IMG/VR virus record: IMGVR_UViG_3300042398_001092 | Location: 1 to 48,325 of that record | Direction: 5' to 3' (one strand) | Source: a virus | DNA: 48,325 bases | Part shown: positions 8,319 to 17,303 of the stretch, piece after piece | Position numbering within the stretch: position 1 is the first letter of the stretch | Layout: each line of letters begins with the position of its first letter | The notes under the pieces: generated by a model | Databases searched by the model: none | The model's input: the letters and a program-made list of their open reading frames with translations, nothing else | Told to the model about the DNA's origin: nothing | Made by a program: the position numbers and the translations under genes

Positions 8319-9368
8319 ATGGGTAATAAAATTGATTTAAAAAATTATACGTGTAGTGTGCCATTTACATCATTAGAAATACATAACAATGTTTGTTTTG
8401 TGTGCTGTCCATCCTGGTTACCAAACAAAGTAGAACTTAGTGAAATTCCATTAAAAGATGTTTATAATAGCGAACCAATTATTGATATAAGAAACTCGAT
8501 ATTAGATGGTTCATTTAGATATTGTAGTCAAGAGCTTTGTCCTTATTTAAGTAAATTAGTGAAGTATGGTGCGGAATCTGGGCCAGTCACTTTAAAATCA
8601 AATTCAAATGTTAATAGCCCTATTGTAAAAAATAACGCACCAGATTATTTGATGATGAATTTTGATAGAACATGTAACTACAAATGTCCATCATGTAGAG
8701 TTGATTTAATAGTTGAAAATAGTGAGGGTATAAAACGTGTAGAAAAAACAATAGAGGAGATTGATAATCACTACTCGAAATATGTTAAAACCCTATATAT
8801 TACTGGATCAGGGGATCCGTTTGTTTCTGTCGGATTCAGAAATTATCTAAGAAATTTTAACCCTAAAAAATACCCAAACTTAAATTCCATACACCTACAC
8901 ACAAATGCGTCTATGTGGAATAAAGAAATGTGGGATAGTATGCCAAACATACACGGATATGTCCACTCTTGTGAAATTAGCATCGACGCTGGTACAAAAG
9001 ACACCTATGAAAATAAAACCAGGTTGGGTGGTAAATGGGATAATTTAATTGATAATTTAAAATTCATAAGCACTCTACCAATTTCAATTAAAACATCATT
9101 TGTGGTTCAAGATTCCAATTACATGGAAATGGGTATTTTTTACAACTTAATGTACTCAATATTTGGTAAAAGAGTAAATGTGTTTTTTGGTAAGATAACT
9201 AATTGGGGGACATTTTCAGAAGGTGAATTTAAATTAAAACAAGTATGGGATACGGAACATCCAGAACATGAGTTATTTAAAAAAGAGTTTAATAAAGTAT
9301 GGAAAAATGAAAACCTTTTTCATAATTTATATGAGTTTATTGACAACACAAATAAAACTTTAATATAG
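8319..9368 (+). CDS. Radical SAM protein with an N-terminal SPASM-like cysteine domain
   Basis: A 349 aa protein. The radical SAM motif C119-NYK-C123-PS-C126 binds the catalytic [4Fe-4S] cluster. Before it, residues 12-74 hold a SPASM-like set of cysteines (TCSVPF, VCFVCCPSW, YCSQELC) with a DVYNSEPIIDIRNSIL stretch that is usually found C-terminal to the barrel. The order is therefore SPASM first, radical SAM second. After the barrel it is paralogous to the partial gene at 1-381 (DAGTKDTYENKTRL shared). It ends in KTLI. It probably modifies a peptide or sugar; Fe-S supply genes occur at 42933-44039. Confidence 0.85.
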   Translation: MGNKIDLKNYTCSVPFTSLEIHNNVCFVCCPSWLPNKVELSEIPLKDVYNSEPIIDIRNSILDGSFRYCSQELCPYLSKLVKYGAESGPVTLKSNSNVNSPIVKNNAPDYLMMNFDRTCNYKCPSCRVDLIVENSEGIKRVEKTIEEIDNHYSKYVKTLYITGSGDPFVSVGFRNYLRNFNPKKYPNLNSIHLHTNASMWNKEMWDSMPNIHGYVHSCEISIDAGTKDTYENKTRLGGKWDNLIDNLKFISTLPISIKTSFVVQDSNYMEMGIFYNLMYSIFGKRVNVFFGKITNWGTFSEGEFKLKQVWDTEHPEHELFKKEFNKVWKNENLFHNLYEFIDNTNKTLI

Positions 9369-9929
9369 ATGAGAATTTTAATACTATCACATACAAGATG
9401 TGGTTCTACCACATTATGTAAATGGATATCAAAAGAATTGAATTTTGAAGTAGATTATGATCATTACGATGCTAACACATTTAATTCAATTTTCATTAAA
9501 AATAATATAATAAAAAAAATTGTTATCGAAGAATACAATCCACCAAATGAAGTTATTGAAAAATTTGATAAAGTTATTTGTTTAAGTAGGGAAAATAATA
9601 TTGACAGTGCCATAAGTTTTATTAATGCTGATAACAAAAGCAGGTGGCACGACATATATGAAATAACAAATGAGTGGATTGAAGATAATAAAAATAAAAT
9701 AATAGAAACTGTTTACAAATATGAACAATTAAAAACCTTATTAAAAAATAAAGATTTATTTCAAATAACGTATGAAAATATGTATATTAATAAAATAGAC
9801 GTTAATAGAGTTATTAGTTATTTAAACATTGAAAACCCAAAACATTTGGATATGCTTGATTATGATAAAAAATATAGAAAAGACACATATACTTTAACAC
9901 ATGATTTTAAGAGAAAAAATATCATTTAG
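9369..9929 (+). CDS. Sulfotransferase-like protein
   Basis: A 186 aa protein starting with an ILILSHTRCGSTTLCKWI segment; the TRCGSTT loop (residues about 8-14) matches the PAPS-binding P-loop of sulfotransferases, followed by VICLSRENNIDSAISF in place of the R..R..S helix. It is shorter than the two relatives at 5058 and 6418. It starts directly after the previous stop, and its last 29 nt also encode the start of the next gene. It ends in KNII. Confidence 0.65.
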   Translation: MRILILSHTRCGSTTLCKWISKELNFEVDYDHYDANTFNSIFIKNNIIKKIVIEEYNPPNEVIEKFDKVICLSRENNIDSAISFINADNKSRWHDIYEITNEWIEDNKNKIIETVYKYEQLKTLLKNKDLFQITYENMYINKIDVNRVISYLNIENPKHLDMLDYDKKYRKDTYTLTHDFKRKNII

Positions 9930-10431
9930 TAAAGATGAGTGTGATTACATAATAAATTTATCCAAAGAGTTGGATGAACTTAAACCATTTGGTTATGATG
10001 ACAATGTTAATAAAGAAAAAATAACAATTAGATATTTTGTTTGGGTTATCAATAGAAACAATAAAACCCAATGGATATTTGATAAAATTCAAACGTATTT
10101 TATAAATAAAACTAATATAAAGATAAAAAAAGAATTAGATAAAATATATATACACAAATATGACACCGGCCAACAATTTGAAAAACATGCTGACACATAT
10201 TATAAAACACAAATACACAATGTAGGGGTATGTTTAAACAATGATTATGATGGAGGTGAATTTGTTTTATATAATCCAGAAGAACAATTACCAAAAGAAA
10301 CGGGTAACATATATACTTTCCCTAGTCAAAGAATACATGAAGTAAAAAAAATAATAAAGGGTGAAAGGTGGAGCATTATTGGATTTTTACATATTGATAA
10401 TTTAGATTTCCCTAAAAAATTACTAATATGA
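9901..10431 (+). CDS. 2OG-Fe(II) oxygenase (prolyl 4-hydroxylase-like)
   Basis: A 176 aa protein with SKDECDYI at the start, HKYDTGQQFEKHAD giving H96-x-D98, a DYDGGEFVLY strand pair, H146 (QRIHEV) and R156 in GERWSIIGFLH. This is the standard prolyl-4-hydroxylase-like layout. The start at 9901 lies inside the end of the sulfotransferase gene (29 nt overlap), and I kept it because MILREKISFSKDECD is the normal opening. It overlaps the next gene by 4 nt and ends in KLLI. The substrate is unknown. Confidence 0.82.
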   Translation: MILREKISFSKDECDYIINLSKELDELKPFGYDDNVNKEKITIRYFVWVINRNNKTQWIFDKIQTYFINKTNIKIKKELDKIYIHKYDTGQQFEKHADTYYKTQIHNVGVCLNNDYDGGEFVLYNPEEQLPKETGNIYTFPSQRIHEVKKIIKGERWSIIGFLHIDNLDFPKKLLI

Positions 10432-10985
10432 AAATTGGAATAACAGGACATTCTAACGGAATTGGAAATGACATTTATTCAAATTTAATAAAAGAATATG
10501 ATGTTATAGGATTTAGTAGAAGTAATGGTTTTGATATTAAAAATACGGATAAAATTATAGAACAATTGGATGATTGTGATATTTTTATAAACAACGCTTA
10601 CGAAGGAAACTATCAAACAATATTATTTGAATTAATTTTTGATAAATGGAAATTTTTACCAAAAACAATTATTAATATGAATAGCAGTTGTGTGTATCAT
10701 TCATCCGATTGGTCGCCAGAATATGCAAATAATAAAAAAGAGTTAAAAGAAGTATCTTTAAATGCGATTAGAAATAATAAAAATAAAAAAGTTAGGGTCA
10801 TAAATTTATATCCATCCACCTTATCAACTCATATGGGGTTTGAAAGTTTAAATAAATTAGATACTGAAAATCTTGCAAAAATTATAAATTGGTTAATAAA
10901 ACAACCACAAGAAATAGAAATTAGAGAGATGAGTATATATTGTACAACATTGGAGAAAGAATTTAAAACAAATAAATTAATATGA
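10428..10985 (+). CDS. Short-chain dehydrogenase/reductase-like protein
   Basis: A 185 aa protein with the Rossmann motif GITGHSNGIGNDIY (TGxxxGIG) at residues 3-16, an NNAY segment for the NNAG motif, a Ser in NSSCVYHSS, and Y-ANN-K (YxxxK catalytic pair). It is shorter than a classical SDR of about 250 aa, lacking part of the substrate lobe. It probably oxidises or reduces a sugar or similar alcohol with NAD(P). It is the last gene of the block with the hydrophobic tail (NKLI). Confidence 0.7.
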   Translation: MKIGITGHSNGIGNDIYSNLIKEYDVIGFSRSNGFDIKNTDKIIEQLDDCDIFINNAYEGNYQTILFELIFDKWKFLPKTIINMNSSCVYHSSDWSPEYANNKKELKEVSLNAIRNNKNKKVRVINLYPSTLSTHMGFESLNKLDTENLAKIINWLIKQPQEIEIREMSIYCTTLEKEFKTNKLI

Positions 10986-11752
10986 AATCAATAAAATTTT
11001 GGAATAAAAGCGGATTCGATGTTGCAACTTATAAATGGAATTTATCAGAAAGACGTAATAAAACATTTAATGGCTCTGGTTCGGATGATAGTGAAACCAA
11101 TACCTACACATATAATGAACTAGGATTCAGAGGTGATTCAATATACAAGGATGGGTTTAGAATCCTGTCTGTCGGTTGTTCACATACGGAAGGTGTGGGG
11201 GTAAATGACTGGGAAACTTGGCCGCATATATTTTCTAGGTTAATACCTAATGGTATTGATTTAAATGCTGGGTTTGGTGGTAGAAGTAATGATTACATTG
11301 CTAGGTGTATTGTGTCCTTAATTGACACCTTTAGACCCAATCTGGTTAATCTAATGTACACATACCCCTCAAGAAAAGAATACTACAAGTTTAATGGGGA
11401 TTTAGAGCCCTTTCATATGACACCCTGGGGATATTTCAAAGAAGATTCGGAAGGTGTTGATGAATACAAGGCAATCGCAAAGATAACCCATGATGAAAAT
11501 GATTTGATTAATTGGTATAAAAATCATTTATTAATAACCAATTTCCTATCACTAAGAAAAATCCCATACACTTGGAATGGTTCGTTTCTAATGGATGATG
11601 TTATTTCAGATAAACATCGTTTTGATGGTGACTATGGCAACTTCAGAGAGTTTTCCGTTGACGGTAAACATGCAACAGGAAAACACAATGAAGAATATGC
11701 CAAAAATTTATATGACTTCATTAAGAAAAACTTCCCAATATATATCCCTTAG
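10982..11752 (+). CDS. SGNH-type hydrolase-like protein with GCS block I
   Basis: A 256 aa protein with RILSVGCSHTEGVGV (block I, GCS instead of GDS, residues about 61-75), a FGGRSNDYIAR segment for blocks II/III, and DGKHATGKHNEEYA near the C-terminus for the catalytic Asp/His. The N-terminal 55 residues are extra. It overlaps the SDR gene by 4 nt, but its C-terminus (FPIYIP) lacks the hydrophobic tail, so the tail series stops here. Probably a carbohydrate esterase or acyltransferase. Confidence 0.65.
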   Translation: MKSIKFWNKSGFDVATYKWNLSERRNKTFNGSGSDDSETNTYTYNELGFRGDSIYKDGFRILSVGCSHTEGVGVNDWETWPHIFSRLIPNGIDLNAGFGGRSNDYIARCIVSLIDTFRPNLVNLMYTYPSRKEYYKFNGDLEPFHMTPWGYFKEDSEGVDEYKAIAKITHDENDLINWYKNHLLITNFLSLRKIPYTWNGSFLMDDVISDKHRFDGDYGNFREFSVDGKHATGKHNEEYAKNLYDFIKKNFPIYIP

Positions 11753-11793
11753 GGGCTTGGTTTTCTCGCAAATTTTCCTTATTTTAGGTATCA

Positions 11794-14514
11794 ATGAATA
11801 TTTTAGCACATACATCATTTATTGGTACTACTGGGTATGCCAATCATGCAAGGTCGTTTTTCTGCGCCTTAAACAAGCATCACAAAGTAAGGGTTAGAAA
11901 CCTTACCATTGGTAATAGTTGGAACGAGTATAACCCTAAACCACACGAGGGTGAATCATATATCACCGATGAGATGAAGGAGATGTTAACCCTTCAAACC
12001 TTGTTTAACGCTGATGGGTCAACTAGTGATTATCCAATTTATAATTTTAAAAAAGATTTTGTTCCAGATGTTCACATTGTTTTGGTGGAAACCGACAACA
12101 TATATTTTTATCATGATTATGATGGTTATAAAATAGCATACAATGTTTGGGAATCAACATTATATCCAGATAATTTCTTCAAGCGACTATTTTACTTTGA
12201 TGAGGTTTGGGTGCCGACCAAGTGGCAGTTTGATTGTTTAGTTGCGCAAGGGTATCCTGCTGAAAAAATATCTATTGTTCCAGAAGGCGTTGACGTTGAT
12301 ACGTTTAAACCAATAGAAAAATACCCACAAAGAGATAAGATTAGATTTGTGCATTTTGGTCGTTGGGATTATAGAAAAGGAACGACTGAAGTGCTCAGAG
12401 CTTTTGGTGAGGTCTTTAAAGATGTTGATGATGTAGAATTAATTGCATCAGTTGAGAATCCATACCCGAACGATGGTTTAAAGTCAACAGAGGAACGAAT
12501 TAAAAAACACGAAATTGATACAGAGAAAATAACCTTTGTTAATTTTCCATCGAGAGAAGAATATGTAAAATACTTGCAAGAAGCACACGTATTTGTTTCT
12601 TGTGCTAGAAGTGAAGGTTGGAATCTACCGCTTATTGAGGCGATGGCTTGCGGTACACCGGCCATTTATTCTAATTGGGGTGGTCAACTAGAATTTGCTG
12701 AAGGTAAAGGTGTTCCGGTTAGTATCAAGGAATTAAGACCTGCTAACATAGAAAGAAAAGAATTTCCAGGCGAATATTGTGAACCAGATTGGGATGACCT
12801 TAAATGGAAAATGAGACAAGCGTACGATTATCAAACAGCTATGTGGATTAAATCCAGATCTGATGCTAAAGATATTCACAAGAACTTTAATTGGGAAACA
12901 ATAGCTGAAAACGCATCAAAAATAATCAACTCTAGATTCAAATCGTTTGCGTTTGTTACAACCGGTAATTTACAATACATGCCGGTGATAGAGAAAATGG
13001 TCCAATCATTATTGGAATTCAGCAATCAAAAAGTAATTGTTTACGGTGTTGATTGTGAGGTTCCATTTGATTACCCTAATGTTATTAAGAGAACAATAAA
13101 CCCACCAAAAATTTCAGAACACGATAAGTGGTATTGGAAACAATGGGCTTGTTTGGAATCATTAAACGAAGATTTTGATTATTATATTTGGGTTGACGGT
13201 GATGTTGTTGTTAATTACAATATCGATACCGTTACAAAATATTTCAAACATGTTGGTAGATATCCATTGTCAGATATACATGTTCAAGAAGAATTCTTTG
13301 GAACATATGATGACGGTAAAACGCAATTGTTCAATGAAGAGTTAGCTAAAAGATGGGGAGTTGAAAAACAACAACCATACATGCATATTTGTTTCTACAT
13401 TTATAATCAAGGTTCAAGAGGTTTTTTTGATGGTATATTGGGATATTATGACACAATGATGAAAGGTAGCCCTGAAGATTATAAACGATATTTTTTATGG
13501 AATGATGAAGGTATTGATAATGCAATAAGATGGAACCACGGTTTTACTAATCATTTACCAATATCAAATTTTGATACATCATCATATGATGGGGATGAAG
13601 GGTTTATTGATAAAACGTTACATCAGTTTTATAAGTTCTGGAATGAGGATGGACCACAAAACTTTAATAGAATATTTGGGTATCAATTTATACCAGAAGA
13701 TAAATCAAACATATTATATTTCCACGGGAATAAAAATGCTGAGATATCAGACAAGATGATTGAGTTCATTAAAATGAAAAGAGATGATTCATTTTATAAA
13801 TCATATTGCTTTTATACTGACGTATATAAATTGGAAAACTTTAATCAATATTTCAATATTGAAGGGGGTACAATTGAGATAGCAAATAAACATGGTTGGT
13901 TTGTTGCAATATTTCACGAGATATTTAATCTTTTGGATTATTATAAAAATAGAGAGAGAAGAATCTTTGATGGCGACGTTGTAGTTGAGTTGGGTGGGAA
14001 TATTGGTATCTTCAATAGATGGGCATATAGTCAAGGTGCTAGTAAAGTTATTTCCTTTGAGCCAGATAAAAGATACTTTAAACTTCTTTCATTAAATGCT
14101 GACCCTCGTTCTATTTTATTCAATGCTGCGGGAAGTGATTCTATTGGCGAATTAAGTTTATTTGAGAGTACACACATAGGTGGGTCTAATTTATTTGGAA
14201 CACAAGAAGGTGCTAAAGAATATAAAGTAAGAACATATACATTAGATTATCTTTTTGAAACTGGATTGGTTGACAAAATAGATTTTTTAAAGGTTGACAT
14301 TGAGGGGGCAGAACATCAAGCATTCAAAGGTATCAGCGATGAAAACCTAATGAAAGTTAAAAACATTTCAATGGAATATCATCATAGCCACTTTGATTAT
14401 GACGATGAATTGAGGCAAGGTTTAATTAATCGAATGACTAGATTAGGTTTTAACCCCTACACATTGTTTATGGGTGATAATAACGCGCTACAAATGATAT
14501 ATTTTACAAGATGA
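11794..14514 (+). CDS. Trifunctional glycan enzyme: GT4 glycosyltransferase + second GT-like domain + FkbM methyltransferase
   Basis: A 906 aa fusion. Residues 1-390 are a GT-B glycosyltransferase of family 4: FIGTTGYANHAR near the start, VPEGVD, FVHFGRWDYRKGT, and the donor-binding EGWNLPLIEAMACGTP near residue 273. Residues about 390-640 carry a GT-A-like domain with YYIWVDGDVVV (DxD-like near 462). Residues about 728-906 are an FkbM-type SAM methyltransferase (VVELGGNIGIF, ISFEPD, FLKVDIEGAEHQAF). It is likely to add and cap a methylated sugar in one polypeptide. The next gene starts on its last 4 nt. Confidence 0.85.
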   Translation: MNILAHTSFIGTTGYANHARSFFCALNKHHKVRVRNLTIGNSWNEYNPKPHEGESYITDEMKEMLTLQTLFNADGSTSDYPIYNFKKDFVPDVHIVLVETDNIYFYHDYDGYKIAYNVWESTLYPDNFFKRLFYFDEVWVPTKWQFDCLVAQGYPAEKISIVPEGVDVDTFKPIEKYPQRDKIRFVHFGRWDYRKGTTEVLRAFGEVFKDVDDVELIASVENPYPNDGLKSTEERIKKHEIDTEKITFVNFPSREEYVKYLQEAHVFVSCARSEGWNLPLIEAMACGTPAIYSNWGGQLEFAEGKGVPVSIKELRPANIERKEFPGEYCEPDWDDLKWKMRQAYDYQTAMWIKSRSDAKDIHKNFNWETIAENASKIINSRFKSFAFVTTGNLQYMPVIEKMVQSLLEFSNQKVIVYGVDCEVPFDYPNVIKRTINPPKISEHDKWYWKQWACLESLNEDFDYYIWVDGDVVVNYNIDTVTKYFKHVGRYPLSDIHVQEEFFGTYDDGKTQLFNEELAKRWGVEKQQPYMHICFYIYNQGSRGFFDGILGYYDTMMKGSPEDYKRYFLWNDEGIDNAIRWNHGFTNHLPISNFDTSSYDGDEGFIDKTLHQFYKFWNEDGPQNFNRIFGYQFIPEDKSNILYFHGNKNAEISDKMIEFIKMKRDDSFYKSYCFYTDVYKLENFNQYFNIEGGTIEIANKHGWFVAIFHEIFNLLDYYKNRERRIFDGDVVVELGGNIGIFNRWAYSQGASKVISFEPDKRYFKLLSLNADPRSILFNAAGSDSIGELSLFESTHIGGSNLFGTQEGAKEYKVRTYTLDYLFETGLVDKIDFLKVDIEGAEHQAFKGISDENLMKVKNISMEYHHSHFDYDDELRQGLINRMTRLGFNPYTLFMGDNNALQMIYFTR

Positions 14515-15167
14515 GTACATTAGATAAATTAGCAAAATCACACGGAACTGATAAGAGTTCTGATATACACAATTACTGCGTTAAGTATGAAAAGTATCTA
14601 CCATTTAATCGTTATGATAAGTTAATGATGATGGAGATTGGTGTGTTAGATGGTAAATCCTTATTAACTTGGAAGGATTATTTTTATCGTTCACATATTC
14701 TAGGTATTGATATAAATCCTGAATGTAAAAAATACGAAGAAGAAAGAATTACAATTGAGATTGGTTCTCAAGCTGATGGTGGTTTCTTATCTAGAACCAG
14801 CGAACATTATGGACCATTTGACATCATTTTAGATGATGGTTCACATATGAATGACCATGTAACTTATTCTTTCCAACATTTATTTGATTCAGTAAAACCG
14901 GGTGGTGTTTACATTGTTGAAGATTGTGCCACAGCTTACTGGGATGAATACGGTGGTGGTTATTTAAAACCAAGTACAAGTATAGAATATTTTAAATCCT
15001 TATCAGATGATTTAAACTTCCGTGGACTAATGAATCACAATAAACCAAATGTACACGCAAGAAGGGAAGATTGGTTAATTGAAAATTCAAAAAGCATCCC
15101 AACATGTAGAACGGATATTGAATCCATAAATTTCCTAAATGGAATTATTATTGTAACTAAGAGATAA
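14511..15167 (+). CDS. Class I SAM-dependent methyltransferase (sugar O-methyltransferase-like)
   Basis: A 218 aa protein beginning LDKLAKSHGTDKSS, typical of the MycE/macrocin O-methyltransferase-like group. It has MMEIGVLDGKSLLTWKDYF (motif I), ILGIDINPEC, FDIILDDGSHMNDHV with the metal-site DD, and GGVYIVEDC. These enzymes methylate sugar hydroxyls using Mg2+. It overlaps the fusion gene upstream (4 nt) and abuts the TibC-like gene downstream, so it probably acts in the same glycosylation route. Confidence 0.82.
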   Translation: MSTLDKLAKSHGTDKSSDIHNYCVKYEKYLPFNRYDKLMMMEIGVLDGKSLLTWKDYFYRSHILGIDINPECKKYEEERITIEIGSQADGGFLSRTSEHYGPFDIILDDGSHMNDHVTYSFQHLFDSVKPGGVYIVEDCATAYWDEYGGGYLKPSTSIEYFKSLSDDLNFRGLMNHNKPNVHARREDWLIENSKSIPTCRTDIESINFLNGIIIVTKR

Positions 15168-17290
15168 TGTACACACAATTCACTGAAGATATATTTGTAA
15201 TTGATTGTTGGCTTGACACTAAAGAGAAAGAGCTGGCACTAACTAATTTAATTGAAAGGGTTAAAGTTTATAATATACCAATAATACTATGTGGTCATTA
15301 TCCAATTAAACCTGAGTTCCAGGAAATGGTTGATTATTGTATCTATGACAAGAACAATGATATTTTAGAAGAAAAGGATTTTGAAGAGTATGGTGTTGTT
15401 AGTGATAGATGGACAGAGACAGACGATTTTAAAATAAGTAACAAGGTTACATTCCACCATGATTATGCTATATGGTTAACAATGAAGAATGCTTTTAACC
15501 TAGCAAATCAATTGGGTAAGAAGTACATACACTTTCTTGAGTACGATAACCTACCAGATGAAATTCAATATCGCCAAGCATTTATTGAATACATCAGACA
15601 TCATGATGCGGTTGTTTATGAATATAGTGAAGGATCTACTAATGAGGCGTCACCCTTTTCCGCCACCTACATATTTTCAATTAAAACAGACATTGCATTA
15701 AGTTTGGTTAATAAAATTAACAGTAAGAAGAAGTTCTTTTCAAGAAAACAACATGAATGGCAATTAGAAAAAACGTTTTACCAAACATTACAAACTGTTA
15801 CTAACAAAATATTTGTAACAAAATACATTGCTAATGACGATGAGTTAAATCTCTTTGCTGCGTGGAATCGAGATGGTATCAATAGAAACGGCGCTAGATT
15901 TCAAACATATCTAGGTGTTGACGATAATGAAGATTTGTCAATTCATTTTATATCTGGTTTTAACGATAAACCGGCTACGCAAGATTATGTGGTTGAAATC
16001 AACTATGGTGATGTTAAAGAGTTTTATAAAATCATTAAAGGTAATTTTCATTTAAAAAAACTTGGGAAGTATGTTAAAGGGTTACCGGTTAAAGTGTATT
16101 ATCAAGGAATAGAAGTATTTTCAGATTCTCTTTTAGATGATGTTATGGAATTTAAACGAAAGAATAATATAACAAGAAAAAACAAAGAGATATCAAAAAA
16201 CATTAATGTTAATTTTATTGACGGACCATTCATTGAGATACTAGAAAAAACCACCAAAGAATATCATATTGAATTTATTGATAATAAAAGTGGAAGAGTG
16301 TTACATGAAACAAATATTAAAAGTAATCACTGGGCTAAAGCGTCAATAAAATATTATGTTGATTGGTTAATAAAGGTTAGTGGTGTCGATAACGATTTTT
16401 ACTTTGAACATAAATTTAACCCTAATGAAAATAGATTCTTCATTAGTTTTGAGAGCAAATCATTAGGTGACAGTTTAGCATTTATACCATATGTGGATGA
16501 GTTTAGAAAGAAACATAATTGTTCAGTTGTTTGTTCAACATTCTTTAATGATTTATTTAAAAATGAATACCCTGAAATTGAATTTGTTTCACCTGGTTCA
16601 ACTGTTAATAACATCTACGGTCTTTATCGAATCGGTATGTTCTATAATGATTATAAAATGATTGATTATGATAAACATTTGACCGACCCCAAAAAGGAGC
16701 CATTATTAAAAATTGCATCAGATATTTTAGGTTTAGATTATAAGGAGGTTAGACCCAAGTTACCAAAAATTGGTAACACTAAACAGAAATTAGTAACTAT
16801 AGCAATTCATTCTACAGCACAAGCGAAATATTGGAATAACCCAACTGGTTGGCAAGATGTTGTTGATTACTTAATTGGTAAAGGATACGAGGTTAGGTTG
16901 TTATCAAAAGAAGAAGACGGTTACATGGGTAACATTCACCCAAAAGGAATCACACAGCAACCAGCAGGTGATTTAAACAGTGTAATTAAAACAATACAAG
17001 AATCTGAATTCTTTATTGGTATCAGCAGTGGTTTGAGTTGGTTAGCTTGGGGATGTGGAACTCCGACAATAATAATATCCGGATTTACAGACATATTTAC
17101 AGAACCATTTCAAAATATTTACCGAGTAATAAATAAAGAAGTTTGTAATAGTTGTTGGTCTGATTATGATTTTGACGCCGGTAACTGGAATTGGTGCCCA
17201 GTACATTCAAATACCGATAAACAATTTGAATGTTCTAAACAAATAACATCAAAACAAGTTATAGGGGAAATTGATAAATTAATTAACTAA
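15167..17290 (+). CDS. Large glycosyltransferase with TibC/Aah-like protein O-heptosyltransferase domain
   Basis: A 707 aa protein. Residues 1-240 look like a GT-A-type module (KKYIHFLEYDNLPDE). The C-terminal third (about 425-707) matches the autotransporter strand-loop-strand O-heptosyltransferase family: SLGDSLAFIPYVDEFRKKH, AIHSTAQAKYWNNP, FFIGISSGLSWLAWGCGTPTI. It has four cysteines, C660, C663, C677 and C689, placed like the iron-binding cysteines of TibC. TibC/Aah enzymes put heptose on serines of repeat-rich surface proteins. The gene lies 45 nt upstream of the Ser/Thr-Gly fibre, an attractive substrate (inference). Confidence 0.78.
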   Translation: MYTQFTEDIFVIDCWLDTKEKELALTNLIERVKVYNIPIILCGHYPIKPEFQEMVDYCIYDKNNDILEEKDFEEYGVVSDRWTETDDFKISNKVTFHHDYAIWLTMKNAFNLANQLGKKYIHFLEYDNLPDEIQYRQAFIEYIRHHDAVVYEYSEGSTNEASPFSATYIFSIKTDIALSLVNKINSKKKFFSRKQHEWQLEKTFYQTLQTVTNKIFVTKYIANDDELNLFAAWNRDGINRNGARFQTYLGVDDNEDLSIHFISGFNDKPATQDYVVEINYGDVKEFYKIIKGNFHLKKLGKYVKGLPVKVYYQGIEVFSDSLLDDVMEFKRKNNITRKNKEISKNINVNFIDGPFIEILEKTTKEYHIEFIDNKSGRVLHETNIKSNHWAKASIKYYVDWLIKVSGVDNDFYFEHKFNPNENRFFISFESKSLGDSLAFIPYVDEFRKKHNCSVVCSTFFNDLFKNEYPEIEFVSPGSTVNNIYGLYRIGMFYNDYKMIDYDKHLTDPKKEPLLKIASDILGLDYKEVRPKLPKIGNTKQKLVTIAIHSTAQAKYWNNPTGWQDVVDYLIGKGYEVRLLSKEEDGYMGNIHPKGITQQPAGDLNSVIKTIQESEFFIGISSGLSWLAWGCGTPTIIISGFTDIFTEPFQNIYRVINKEVCNSCWSDYDFDAGNWNWCPVHSNTDKQFECSKQITSKQVIGEIDKLIN

Positions 17291-17303
17291 CATTCAAACG
17301 AAC

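Noticed and set aside
3607-10985. Type IX secretion C-terminal domain as the explanation of the shared tails
   Set aside because: Those signals are about 70-100 residue beta-sandwich domains with N-terminal signal peptides; here only the last 3-5 residues are shared and no signal peptides are present.
11595-11897. 100 aa ORF spanning the SGNH/fusion junction
   Set aside because: Alternative frame over the end of one strong gene and the beginning of another; no domain features.
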